From positions 22,686,818-22,750,817 of the forward strand of contig CM070613.1 of NCBI GenBank assembly GCA_036346395.1: DNA of 64,000 bases, given 5' to 3'. Made by a program: the position numbers and the translations under genes. The notes beneath the pieces were generated by a model. It worked only from the letters and a program-made list of their open reading frames with translations, was not told the DNA's origin and made no database searches. Positions within the stretch are counted from its first letter, which is position 1. The number at the start of each line of letters is the position of its first letter. Of this stretch, positions 12,144 through 22,429 are shown piece by piece. Source of the stretch: Hsuehochloa calcarea. Its lineage: Eukaryota; Streptophyta; Magnoliopsida; Poales; Poaceae.

Positions 12144-13979
12144 TGTGGATATCGTGGGGATATATGCATGATCTTAGGATGATGAATCAATTGGCAATGG
12201 CGTTGTTGGATTGCAAAATCTGCCGAAAACGCTCTGTCTTTGTTATTCTGGTCCGACGCCAAGCCACGGCCGATCGGCCGTGTGGCAGTCCGACCGGCAG
12301 GCTTTGCCGGTTTGACCGGCCACAGTTGTTAATGGATTTTGGGGCTAGGCCAAAAATAGGTTGTGTAGGCATGAGAGTCTCCTGGATGTGGTCAAATAAT
12401 TTTTGGAGCTCCCAGTCAAAAGTTCTATTCATTTGAAAATTCCAGAGAGTTTCAGATTTTCAAGTTGAAAATTTGGCTAAGTTATTTGGAGCGGTCGGAC
12501 TGGCGTTATGAAATCGGTCGGACCAGCGTGAAATCGGTCCGACTGGTGGGTATGGCAGTCAGACCGGCTTCCACTTGAACTTCGACCACTTTGGCATTTT
12601 TGTGTTTTGATGGTGTCTATTGTATGAGTATCAATGCTTTATTGTTGTATATTGCATTATTGAGCTAACGTGGGTCAAGTTGTGAAGAACTTATTCCCGG
12701 AGACAATTTCTTTGTCTATTGCTGTGCAGGTGGCTTGCAGGTCAACGACGTCAACGGTGAGGAGGATCGGGACTAAGCTTGGAGAGCTGATGTCTAGAAC
12801 GATCATGGATGCCGGGTGAGGTCGTGTGACTCAAGCATGGTGCAGAATGGACAAGATGGTTCGAACGGGCAGTTCGTTGCAGCTGGTTGGATCAAGCGCC
12901 GTGGGGGTCGGTGCAAGTGCCTTAGAGGTTCCGATGGGATTCGGACGGGAGAGACTTGCCGACATGATGAGAGCCGCTGATTAACCTACACGTGGTGAAG
13001 CAGGCGATTGCTTCAACAGATTTGTGTGTGTGTGTGTCCCATTTGTATTGGGCCTTAATGTGAGCCTACTAGAAACCCTAGGCCTTCCTATAAATAGAAG
13101 GGGGAGTTGAAAAACCTTTTGAAGCATTCATTTGAGAAAACCCTAAGTTTTCTAGGGTTTGGAGAGGAGAGGAGAGTCTTGGGTTTAGAGAGAGATTTGT
13201 TTGTGTGCTCTTTGATTGAGCTCTTGTCCTCCTTGAGGGAGTGGCTTTGACAAGCAACACCTTCAATCAATCGATCTATGGATGTTTGTTCAAGGATGAA
13301 GTCTCATATGTTTGCTTCTCTCTTTTGATGATTTTGTTGCTTCCTTGATCCGGTTATTTTTGGTTGGTCTCTTGACCTCATTTACCTTGCTATGATGTGT
13401 GGGAATACTCCTAGAACCATCTAAATCTTCAATCCCCCACAAGCAAGTTTTGGATCAAGTTTTTCTTATTTCTAGGTTTTGAACACTTCTTTGGTGAAAC
13501 CTAAAGAGATCAATTCTTTGAAGTGGATCTGGACGATCGTCGCTAGGAATAGGTCCCAGATATCCTTAGAGAGGTGTGCTCCAAGTTTGGTCAAGTTTCA
13601 TTGGTTGAATCAAAAGTTAGACCAATTTTCGTTTTGGATTTGGGCATTGTGCAGTGCTACTGGACTAAATCGGCCTGACCTATTTTATACCGACGGTCAG
13701 ACCGCCAGCCATTCGGACCGCCAGTTGGTCGCCGGTCGGACCGCCAGCTTTTCAGACCGACATTTTGCCGACGGTCAGACCGGTCCAGTGAGATCAATTC
13801 TACATTGTTGAATCTTGTGTTTAAGGGGAAAATCAGATTCAGCACAAGGCTTCCTCTGTGCATTTACTGATCTTCTTGGCTTTCATAGCTATTGAAGAAA
13901 AGTGCGTGTTGAATTTGATTAAAGTCAAAAATTAAGAAAGCGTCTATTCACCTCCTCTAGTCGCCTTTACGGTCCTACA
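12144..13979 (+). mobile_element. Solo LTR related to SIRE-type copia LTRs
   Basis: About 1.8 kb opening near TGTGGATATCG and closing with ATTCACCTCCTCTAGTCGCC and CGGTCCTACA. This is the same end pattern (ATTCACC...CTCT, then CGGTCCT.CA) as the LTR at 56434-58053 read on its own strand. A TATA box (CCTATAAATAGAAGG) lies at about 13086-13098, with leader-like AACCCTAAG sequence after it, as in an LTR R region. There are no internal coding sequence, PBS or PPT, so it is a solo LTR. The left end is approximate; flanks ATAGG and AGTAG resemble each other but are not an exact duplication. Thirteen copies of a CGGTCnGACCG-like palindrome lie in two clusters (see findings). Confidence 0.62.
13084..13100 (+). 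promoter_or_regulatory. TATA box of the solo LTR
   Basis: CTATAAATAG set between a transition to GGGCCTTAATG-type sequence upstream and a pyrimidine/purine-poor leader downstream, the usual layout of a plant copia LTR promoter. Its position corresponds to the TATA box of the related LTR at 57255-57265 on the minus strand. Confidence 0.6.
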
Positions 13980-14485
13980 AGTAGGAAATATTGGAATTTA
14001 AATAGAACCAAAAGGTTAATGTTTAAGGACTAAGCCAATGCTCAAGAAGTCCTACGGACATGGAAGTTGTCTTGTGCATTTTGTGTATCCCAATGTTCTA
14101 TAGCAGTCTTTCCATCTAAACATGATTGACTAATTTCTTGGTTTCTTTATCTATTTTAGGTCGGTATTCTTGGGAATGTTGTTGATTTTCATGACAATGA
14201 TCCTACCAGTAGCACAGTAGCAAGTAATAGTGAAAGGTGCAAAATGATGATAGCATTTGACATGAGGTTAGGTTCACAGCAAACCGAGACACTTCTGTTT
14301 GCATCCGTTGTTATGCTTTTGAAAATAGTGAACCAATATTGAACATGGAAATGTATATATTATTAGTTTAATATTTTTAATTATTTTTGTTCCCTATATG
14401 TGTTGGCTTCATTGTCGCAAAGATGGTTATGAGAGAGTTCATGGATTCTTCAACTTTCCTAAAATTCAAGTCATTCTTGACAAAG

Positions 14486-17238
14486 GTTTGTTGTGTGCGT
14501 GTGCATTATTTTTCTTTAGATTTTAGTACCGGAAAGATGAGCAAAAAAAAGTGACCAAACTGAAAAATGCAATTTTCAATAAATTGCAATGCGCATAGAT
14601 AAGGGGGTTAATTGTTGATTGTGTCGTAACAACATAGCATTAACCAAAAGGATTTTCTTTTTGTTTAAGGTACTCTTTGGGTTTGATTACATCCAATAGA
14701 ATTATGGATATGCCTTTTTTCTTCCCTCTTTTGCCTTTTTGTTTTCTTTTATGTGGACATGGTTGAACCACCTATGACACCAAACCTTAAAACCCCCAAT
14801 AAAGTAATCTTTAGGGCGTGCAAGTATATCACTAATTAATTCAATTGGTGGCAAACCAGCAGCACTTAACTAATCAAGAGGTAAAAAATGTTGCGTTCTT
14901 TCTATGTGTTATTTATGTGAAAGCTAAAGGAGAATGTTGATTGCCGTGCTAACCCGATCATATCAAGCAAATACCCCAAATAAGCACCTCCTTTTGATGT
15001 AGGTTTTTCTTAGGTGGTATCCTACCTTCGTGAGCTATTTATTCCCTGCTTAATTCTTCGGTGCTTTTGAGACTCATTGCAGGAAACCATAACTTCCTTT
15101 GACAAAATAAACATTTGTCAACAAGTGCATAAATGACTCTGCAAAGTATAAAGATTTTTAGCTTCTTTTGCAAAAGCTAGAGGTCGATGCAACACCTAAA
15201 AGCAACCTTGCAAGGTATTCTCTCAACCTATTTAGTACAAACTGAAAACATGTTCTGGATGTTATGTTTTGCTGTTGGTTCATGAGGTTTTAAATATGAC
15301 AATGAATTAGTCTAGGTACATGATTCTTGTATATATCATACTATTATGTTTTCATATTGGTTGTCTGCCCTTTTTGTGCTAAAAAGTTACTCTCTACTGG
15401 TTTAGAAGGTTCAAGACGTGCTGATGTACTGTTTTCATAACAAATTATATTTTCCTGTGCTTATCCAACCAAGCCACATGAAAAGAACACAAATGGTATC
15501 AATGTAGGTTGTGTTTACTAAAAAGTCTGTTGTAAAGATACTTTCAACTACTGTTTTCGTTTCACATGCTATGTTACAATTAGGGATTGTACATTTCCTT
15601 TTGCATAACGAACAACATTTGAGAAGTTGTGCTCTACATGCTACTCTGTAAATTCCTCAGCCCCAGCCTCATGCCAACAGAGAGCTGCCACGGTCCTTAA
15701 CACGCTAGGTAGAACATGCAGATACATTACAAACATTATCTTGTGCTGCGCAGACCTCCTAGACCAATATCTCAAAATAATTACTCTCAAAACTTACAGT
15801 ATGAATGTTATCTTATGCTGTACAAATATTTTTTTAAAAATTCTATGCAGTTCACTCTCCAACAGTTTTTGTTGGAAAGATCTTAATAATATGTGTTGCT
15901 TCATCAAGCATATGGATGCTAATACTTCATTCAGTTTTCTTTTTCTACAATTTTTTTTTATGTTTTTAGAATGGCAGCATTTCCATTTATGATACCAAAA
16001 ACCTTTTGATGCCTTTTTTAAAAAACTTATCATGTGTTGTACAACACAGTATACAAAAAAGTGTGTGCTTTGAGCTAATGGATGTTCAATGGTCTATTCT
16101 TATCACCGTGGTTATTGCGATTCAGTTAGTCCAAAAAAGCGACATATTGTATATAGTATAAGGGTTCCCTTTTGAAATATTAAGTGAATAGAACAGCATA
16201 CCGTAAAAATGACATACTCTGAATAGAACACCATACAATTATTAAATTATATACCATTTTTATTCCATGCCACACATAGTACAATTATGGCATACCATTT
16301 CGCTTTACAAATGTTTCCTTCTCCAAATGTTCAGTGTTCTATTCCTACCACAATCAAACTATATGTCGTTTTATTTCTATCATGTTCAGTGTTCTATTCA
16401 CATCACATACTATGTATAGAGTTTCCGCTTCCAAACTACCTACAAGACCAGCTAACTCCACACTACCTACAAAACCAGCTAACTACATCTATTGTCCATA
16501 TTGTAGGGATGCACCATAAAAGCATCAAATGTATGCGACGACTCTCACGTCATAATGCCCTGTTGCTTTCGGCTCAGTACACTACTGCAACAACAACAAC
16601 CTTCTGCACGCACCATGCTATGTTGCTTATGTACATACCCTCAACATCCAAACCACGCCTTTAAAAATATCGTCTGATACCCATGATACTTGCTATGTTA
16701 TCAACGCTACATTCCCCACCATGCTAAACATGTTGTAAATTGCCACTGGTACCTATGAAGGTTATATGCTATCTAAAAACATATGCTAACACCTATATAT
16801 TTCCTATAATGCAGGTTATCTCGCTACTCTCCTTGTTTCATCGTATTTATGAAACACATGGTAAGCACTGAGATAAACACCCCCCTAAAATAGATACTTT
16901 TGCTCTTGTTAGTTCTGTCTTATACAACACAAAACAACTGTTTGTTTTGTAAATTATGTTCCCTCTACTGTTCTACACATATTGATACGTGTTTGTAAGT
17001 ATTCTGCTACACTTACAATATTCTGTCACTTTACCAGAATTGGTAAGTGAAAATGACTATCGATACATAGTATATCCATAACAATTTGCTTTACCTCGAT
17101 TCAAAGCTTTCAGAACTCATCTGTATTTCTATCAAACCTACATCATTTTATTTGTCTCTATTGCTGTACATATATCCATCAATACATACCAAACCACTGG
17201 CAAACATCATGGGTCTACGGAGGTGCCGCGCTACCGCT
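14486..17238. other. AT-rich non-coding region with a possible decayed kinase exon
   Basis: At 15010-15075, after TTTTTCTTAG, the plus strand gives a frame including YLRELFIPCL. This could be the eroded next exon of the kinase fragment upstream (family pattern CLREFLLP), but it is weak. From 15600 to 17200 the DNA is AT-rich and repetitive in flavour, with motifs such as TGTTCTATTC (near 16338 and 16390) and its complement GAATAGAACA (near 16186 and 16220). No gene is supported. Confidence 0.4.
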
Positions 17239-17979
17239 TAGAGGTGGGAGTCTGCCAGTGCTTTTCCAGCCACCAAAGCCCGGCCGCCAAAGACGGCCGG
17301 CACGGCCCGACCCGACACGTGGCAGGCCGGGCCGGCCGGCTGTAATGGTGGGTCGTGGCCAGCCGCGGTAAGCCGGCCCGTCGGGCAGACGCGCGACAAA
17401 GACGACAAACCGTGCCGCGTGCTCGAGCCGCAAGACGCCACGACCGGGCACGGCCGAGGCCGGCCAAGACGCCTCCCGCCGCCGCCGCTTCGCCTCCATG
17501 CGTCGTGCGCCGCCTCGCCCGCCGCCGCCGCCGCTTCGCCGCCGCGCCGCCGCCGCCGGCCTGTGGCCGCTGCCGCCGCCGCCTTGCATCGGGCCGCCGC
17601 GGAGGAGGCTGGGAAGGGCCGGGGGAGGTGATGGGAAGGCCGGGCCGGCGCTGCCGCCCCGCCCGCGCCGCCTCCGTGCGCCGTGGCCGCCGCTTGCTCG
17701 CCTCCGTCGGCTGGGCCGCCTCGCCGCTGCCGCCCCTTCCTTCGCGAGGGGCGGAGCCGCGGAGGGGCGACCGTGGACGGGGTGGAGGCGACGGGGGGAG
17801 GCGAGGACGGCGAGGGGGGCGACCGGGGAAGGGGGGATGGAGCCGGAGGCGACGGGGAAGGGAGGCGACGGAGACGAGGCGAGGGGCGGAGCCGGCGAGC
17901 CGCGGAGGCGGAGGGGGCGAAGGCCGAAGGAGACGGAGATGAGGCGAGTACGGCGAGGGCGGCGACCGGGGGACGGAGG

Positions 17980-18212
17980 GAGGCAACGGGGGGGAGGCGA
18001 GGCGAGGCCGCAAGGGGACGGGAGCGGGCGAGGGAGACGAGGGGCGGAGGGAGCGATGGAAACGAGGGGGCGGGCGGGAGCCGGGGGCGGGGAAAAAGAG
18101 AGGGGGCGGGGAAAAAGAGGGGAGGGGGAGAAACCGGGAGACGGAGAGAGAGAGAGAGGGAGGGAGAGAAACCGGGAGAGGGAGAGAGGGAGAGAGAGGG
18201 GGGGGGGCAGAG
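17980..18212 (+). repeat. Long GGGAGA-rich polypurine tract
   Basis: More than 200 bases of nearly pure purine (GGGAGAG/GAGAGAG units ending in a run of about ten G) within the hAT leader. It creates spurious long ORFs on both strands, rich in Arg/Glu/Gly on plus and Pro/Ser/Leu on minus. Confidence 0.8.
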
Positions 18213-18326
18213 GGAATATGATCGAGACACAACACATCTTTCGCTTTCTTTCAAATCAAATCATTTTTGCTTTCAAACGGACACTTATTGTTTTGCTTTC
18301 ATTCAGATAGAGAGCGTCAGAGCGGT

Positions 18327-18395
18327 AACGTTCGGATTTCGGAAGCGCAACGTTCGGAAACTTCAACGTTCGGCAACTCACCGTGCCTATAAAAT
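18327..18395 (+). promoter_or_regulatory. Putative hAT transposase promoter
   Basis: Three copies of AACGTTCGG within about 45 bases (18327-18372) are followed by CCTATAAAATCACC (TATA at about 18385). The transposase ATG is about 175 bases downstream, giving a normal leader. This layout, and not the open frame reaching back to 17683, is why I choose the start at 18562. Confidence 0.55.
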
Positions 18396-18561
18396 CACCA
18401 AGGATTCGTCAATCGTCGTGCTCACCAACGAAAATCAACTCATTGATCTCTTTTCTTCACCATACAAAAACAGCTTTCATTTCTTCATCATCCCATCTAC
18501 TCTCATCATTTCCTCAACATCCATCTACTCTCCCCATTTATTCACCATCTATTCACCCATT

Positions 18562-20793
18562 ATGCTGCCAAGGAGTCGGAGCACCAAGGAGTTCCCGAGC
18601 GGTATGCTACCGAGGAGTCGGAGCACAAAAAGGACAGCAGGGCGACTTAGTGTAAACTCTCGCCGTCGCTCCCCTAGTCCTCTTCCGGCTCCGACTCCCG
18701 TTGATGCTCGCCAGTTCTCGCCAAGCATGGGAGACTATGGCATGGATGACCGTCATATGGACGGTACGGAAGGCTACGAGGAGTACCAGGGCGGTCTGGA
18801 GCCAATGGGGCCTCCAGAGTTCTCTCCCGCGTCCACGGACGGCAACATTGGCGGGTCTGGACGAAGGGCGAATTGCTGGAAGCACATGACCTGGAGCCAG
18901 GAAATCCAAGACGGCCAAACGGTAGATATCGCAACATGTAATTATTGCCAAGCTAAATTATCTGCTCGTGCAGCTGCAGGGACAAGACACTTGAACCGGC
19001 ACTGCAAAGCATGATTGCGCAAGATCGGAGCACAGAGCCGAGGGGGAGGAGTACAAACGCAGCTAAACTTTGAGGCAGATGGCTCTGTAAGTACTTGGGT
19101 ATACAACCCGCTTTCTGCTCATGAGGAAATTGCTAGATATATTGTTGCAGAAGATCAACCGATTAGGATGGGTGAAAGTCGCGTTCAAAAAATGATCCAA
19201 CGCGCTTTTGCCCACAAGACCAACATGTTAGTAGGAGAACCACTACATCTGATATTTTACGGATGTATCGTAAGGAACTAGCAGAGCTAAAAGAACTATT
19301 CCTACAAGTTCAGTTCTCTTTTGCTATAACTTCAGACATTTGGACATCATCACACCAGAGAAGTGCCTACCTTAGTGTTGTAGCCCATTATTTAGACGAC
19401 AATTACAAGCTAAACAAGATAGTCATAGGGTTTAAGCTAATTAACGAATCACACACGGGAGAGGCCATTGCCGAGCGTATACTACACGTACTTGATGATT
19501 TTAAGATAGATAATAAGATTGCTTCTATAATCGTTGATAACGCATCACCAACACGATCGCTATGAACATCCTCACCCCAAGATTGCAGACATATATTGGT
19601 GGTTATGTTCTCCACCAGAGATGCGTATGCCATATCTTGAACCTTGTTGTTCAAGATGGTATGCAAGCGATTGGTGGATTTTTGAACAATGTACGTGACG
19701 CCGTTCGCTACCTCACAAATTTCCCACAAGTGGCAGCTAGGTTCGTGGAGTACTGCGCGGCCAATGGGAAGGAGCCAAGAAAATTCGGTCTTGACATGAA
19801 GGTGAGGTGGAACTCGACCTATATCATGTTAAAGAAGTTACAAGGGTACGAACATGTCATATCCGTTTTGTTAACGCTTAATCTGTCAAGACAATGAACT
19901 AGTAGTTACTAATTGATTGATGATTGCTAGTCGCTTTCGAGAGTTTTAAAACCTTTTATAAAGCAACAAAGATGTTATCTGGTATTTATTACCCTACCTC
20001 TCCCTTAGTTATAGAATATATTTGGTTAATTGCAGATAAGATTGACAAATCTAGGAAGGATTCACTTTTAGTTCATGCTGTCGCACTAATGCAGGAAAAA
20101 TTTATTAAATATTTTGGTTCTATTTCACACGTGTATTGCTTTGCTATCATTTTCGATCCTACGAAAAAGTTGCTGTGTTTGCGGCTTCGATGCGAGGAAT
20201 AGGTGAATGCCTCAGTCTTGATTACTCGGAAGCTTTCGCACATGTCAAAGATGAGCTTTTTCGTATTTTTCGCATGTATCATGATAAATTCGGCAGCAGC
20301 GCGAGATCGGAGGCCTCACAGCAGACACGATAAGGAAAGAAAAGCTTGACATCCGACTTGTGGAAGAAGCTAAAGGGCAAGTCCAGTTCTTCGTCCTCTC
20401 AATCTCAGGCAGCTCCCGTGTGGAATCCTGTCTCAGAGCTAAACCACTACTTGGAGCATGATTTTGCAAACATCGATCCTGATATTTCCGGTGAAAAGAT
20501 AGACTTGCTCGAGTGGTGGAAGAACAATAAGCGGACATTTCGTCTTGCCACATTTTGCACGGATGTTCTCATTGGTGCCGGTCCACCGCCTCTTCAAGCA
20601 ACGCTCAAAGATGACAGGAGAATAATTGAAGAAAGAAGATCATCCTCACGCCTAAGATGGTGGAGGCAATCACATGCGCAAAGGATCTGGAATTGGCTAA
20701 AGAGCAAAGAATAAAGATCAAGCGGAGGATCTTGAGATCGTGCAGGCGTATGCTGACCTCGAACGTATGAACGATCTCGACATTGATGAGTAG
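18562..20793 (+). pseudogene. hAT transposase (BED finger, RICESLEEPER/Ac-like), broken
   Basis: A DNA transposase of the plant BED-zinc-finger hAT family. It opens with a duplicated 42-bp unit encoding MLPRSRSTK twice (18562 and 18604). A BED finger follows with CNYC and HLNRHC ligands at about 18925-19010, then an in-frame TGA (19012-19014). Homology continues through the AHEEIARYIV block to about 19210, shifts frame near 19220, and runs through the catalytic core with SDIWTS (19335), IIVDNA and RCVCHILNLVVQDG. A second frameshift lies near 19550 and others near 19870 and 20170. The C-terminal dimerisation part is represented by SELNHYLEHDF and DLLEWWKNN (20435-20530). The final frame ends at TAG 20791-20793. 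At least four disruptions make it non-functional. Confidence 0.88.
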
Positions 20794-20897
20794 TTAGTAT
20801 GTACGCATGTTGTTACTGTACTCTTTTCCTTACTCGGGGAACCCCACTCTGGGGCGTAAGGTTTTTAACGAGGCAGTAACATTGTATCTGTAAAATA

Positions 20898-20905
20898 TCA
20901 ATAAA
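20898..20905 (+). terminator. Putative polyadenylation signal of the hAT gene
   Basis: CAATAAAAAATC about 105 bases after the transposase stop, following the GGGCGTAAGGTTTTTAACGA-type 3' UTR common in plant hAT genes. Confidence 0.5.
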
Positions 20906-21563
20906 AAATCAATTTTCCCCCGAAATATTTACGTGCCCATGTTTTTACCAATTAATTCAATTTTAACTAGGTTCTTTATTAGGCGGGCACGAGAGGAATG
21001 AAGATGGTGGTCGCCACCACCATCGCCACCTTTGCCGTATATAGTAATTTTGGGCTGGGCTTGGACTGGCACGGCACGACCCCAACACGATGGGCTTTGG
21101 GCCGTGTCTCGGCTGGCCGAGGCGGTGGACCCGACAAAGACGCAAGACAGTAGGGTGACCGGACCGAGCCGTGCACGCACGATTACACACCAAGTATGAT
21201 AGGGCCGGACCGGATCGACACGGCACGACCTAACTCCCACCTCTACGCCTGCCCATCTAGTAGAACATGAAATTAAATATGGATGATGTGAGGCATGTGC
21301 GCTTTGTGAATTCTGTGTGCGCGCCGCCTGTAGAAACTAGGGAACGATCGCCCATGTCTAGAGTGTGTGCAATGGGGCAGCGAGTATCTGCTCCTCTCCT
21401 GGGCCCTAGCTCTGCTTTTCCTTCATCTGCAGGTGTACAAAAAGACCATGCTTTCTTGCTCGGCTCTGCGATCGTATATACATTTTTTTTGTCCTACTGG
21501 AGTATTGCAGGATTATTTCATGCCGAGTTTTTTTTCTCTCTCCTTTGATCTCTCTTTCAAATC

Positions 21564-21833
21564 AAATAGCAAAAATAGACCGTAAAAATAAAATGGTAAA
21601 ATAGCAAAAATGGCACGGTAGGGGATCTTTCGCCTGCACATGGCACCTGCCGCGGATTGGGTTAGGGTATGCTGCAGATTGGGTGCACGGTAGGCCACCT
21701 GCCGCCGTCTGGGAGGTCTCCGTGTGTCCTATCGCACTCTGGGTGCCCGACAAGCCTCCTGCCACAACATTTTCGTGTGGTAGGGATGCCATTTTTACTA
21801 TTTAATTCGTGGGGAGCTATTTTTTGCTATTTC
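21564..21833. mobile_element. Foldback/MITE-like element with nested inverted repeats
   Basis: Inner arms AAATAGCAAAAATGGCA (21598-21614) and TGCCATTTTTACTATTT (21787-21803) are inverted with one mismatch. Outer arms near 21564-21580 and 21816-21833 (AAATAGCAAAAATAG against CTATTTTTTGCTATTT) are also inverted. The GC-rich core between them contains three related units around GGTAGG, CACCTGCCGC and CTGGGTGC. No ORF is supported and no target duplication is clear. Confidence 0.6.
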
Positions 21834-21942
21834 GCTTAAAAGCGTGCTAAATGAACCAAAAACTCATCTCATGCCCATCCATGCTAGATTGGTTGCTAAT
21901 CCATAGATGATAGTAGATCAATCGGTAACCAGGACTTAGCTT

Positions 21943-22414
21943 TGTTGGAATTGATCTCGGGCATTTGGCCCAACGGCCAAATGCCCAACCTCGATCGCGC
22001 TCGATCAGGGCGCCCACCCATTAGGTCGGGCCCCTGTCGCCAGCGCCACATAAAAGGAGGTGGGAGCCGGGGCCGCACGCACACCAAGGTTCACCGTGCC
22101 GCCGCCAAAACTCCACCCAACAAACCCTAGTCTGATCCTAAGGCGCTGTAGCGACGGGAAGTCCACCGCCGCCTCCACCGACGCGATCGACTATCACGAC
22201 CACGCCCGCCGGATACGCCACCGCCGCCGAGCAGCGCGCCTCCACCGAACGTCGCGCTCTAGCGCAGATCTTCACCAACGAACACCATGACAAACCCTAC
22301 CTCCTCTACGACCGACGGTAACTCTCCCTCTCTCTCCTCGGTTCTCTCGGACCGACACAAAACAAGAACAAAAGAAATACCTGAATAGATCGGAGAGATC
22401 AAAAGATATTAACA
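21943..22414 (+). repeat. 5' LTR of the copia element
   Basis: 472 bp with TGTT...AACA ends. A TATA-like ACATAAAAGGAGG at about 22046 precedes the CACACCAAGGTTCACC leader. It is immediately followed by the primer-binding site. Confidence 0.95.
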
Positions 22415-22415
22415 T

Positions 22416-22429
22416 TGGTATCAGAGCCA
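22416..22429 (+). other. Primer-binding site of the copia element
   Basis: TGGTATCAGAGCC directly after the 5' LTR is complementary to the 3' end of plant initiator methionine tRNA, the standard primer of Ty1/copia elements. Confidence 0.93.

Larger units (their letters stand above)
6559..14485 (+). pseudogene. Pseudokinase-like gene fragment, PAP14/ORG1 type, four exons
   Basis: Four plus-strand exons encode part of a protein-kinase-like domain: 6559-6741, 6824-6910, 14160-14266 and 14398-14485. Junctions 1-2, 2-3 and the donor of exon 3 are good GT-AG sites with matching phases. The catalytic-loop equivalent reads AHTELKLENVHV instead of HRDLKxxN, and the DFG region reads GILGNVVDF, so the source is a degenerate kinase. 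I relate it to plastid-lipid-associated protein 14 (ORG1-like) proteins, a chloroplast family with a kinase-like domain before a fibrillin domain; this assignment is from memory. The acceptor of exon 4 is lost (CCCTAT where AG is expected), the N-lobe exons and fibrillin part are missing, and intron 2 is 7.2 kb of repeats. A weak remnant of a next exon may lie near 15015-15080. Probably a transposed or decayed copy. Confidence 0.68.
17239..21245 (+). mobile_element. hAT-superfamily DNA transposon, about 4.0 kb, decayed
   Basis: A perfect 13-bp terminal inverted repeat, TAGAGGTGGGAGT (17239-17251) and its complement (21233-21245), bounds a segment containing a BED-finger hAT transposase gene. 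Subterminal DNA on both sides carries repeated CGGCACG-CCGACC-like motifs (for example 17297-17315, 21069-21090, 21218-21230), as expected for transposase binding sites. A 1-kb very GC-rich leader precedes the promoter. The 8-bp flanks (CTACCGCT and CGCCTGCC) agree at only four positions, so the target duplication has decayed or the copy was rearranged. The transposase has stops and frameshifts, so this copy is non-autonomous now. Confidence 0.88.

Noticed and set aside
12187..12436. Small ORFs on both strands around 12143-12436
   Set aside because: They lie within the solo LTR and are shaped by GGTCnGACC palindromes; no family is recognisable.
13078..13270. Minus-strand ORFs of about 60 codons
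   Set aside because: Antisense to the LTR promoter and leader; no conserved motif.
16186..16400. TGTTCTATTC / GAATAGAACA motifs as ends of a transposon
   Set aside because: Multiple copies in both orientations without consistent ends or target duplication; too weak to call an element.
17215..18254. Three overlapping 330-340 codon minus-strand frames rich in Pro/Ser/Arg, and long plus-strand frames in the same DNA
   Set aside because: All six frames are open because the DNA is extremely GC- and purine-biased; no domain is seen, and the region is the hAT leader.
17683..18561. Upstream extension of the transposase frame to an ATG at 17683
   Set aside because: The TATA box at 18385 and the duplicated start at 18562 fit a start downstream; the extension is low-complexity purine-tract translation.
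21267..21585. Frames of 93 and 72 codons after the hAT element
   Set aside because: No similarity or coding features; they overlap in different frames and run into the foldback element.
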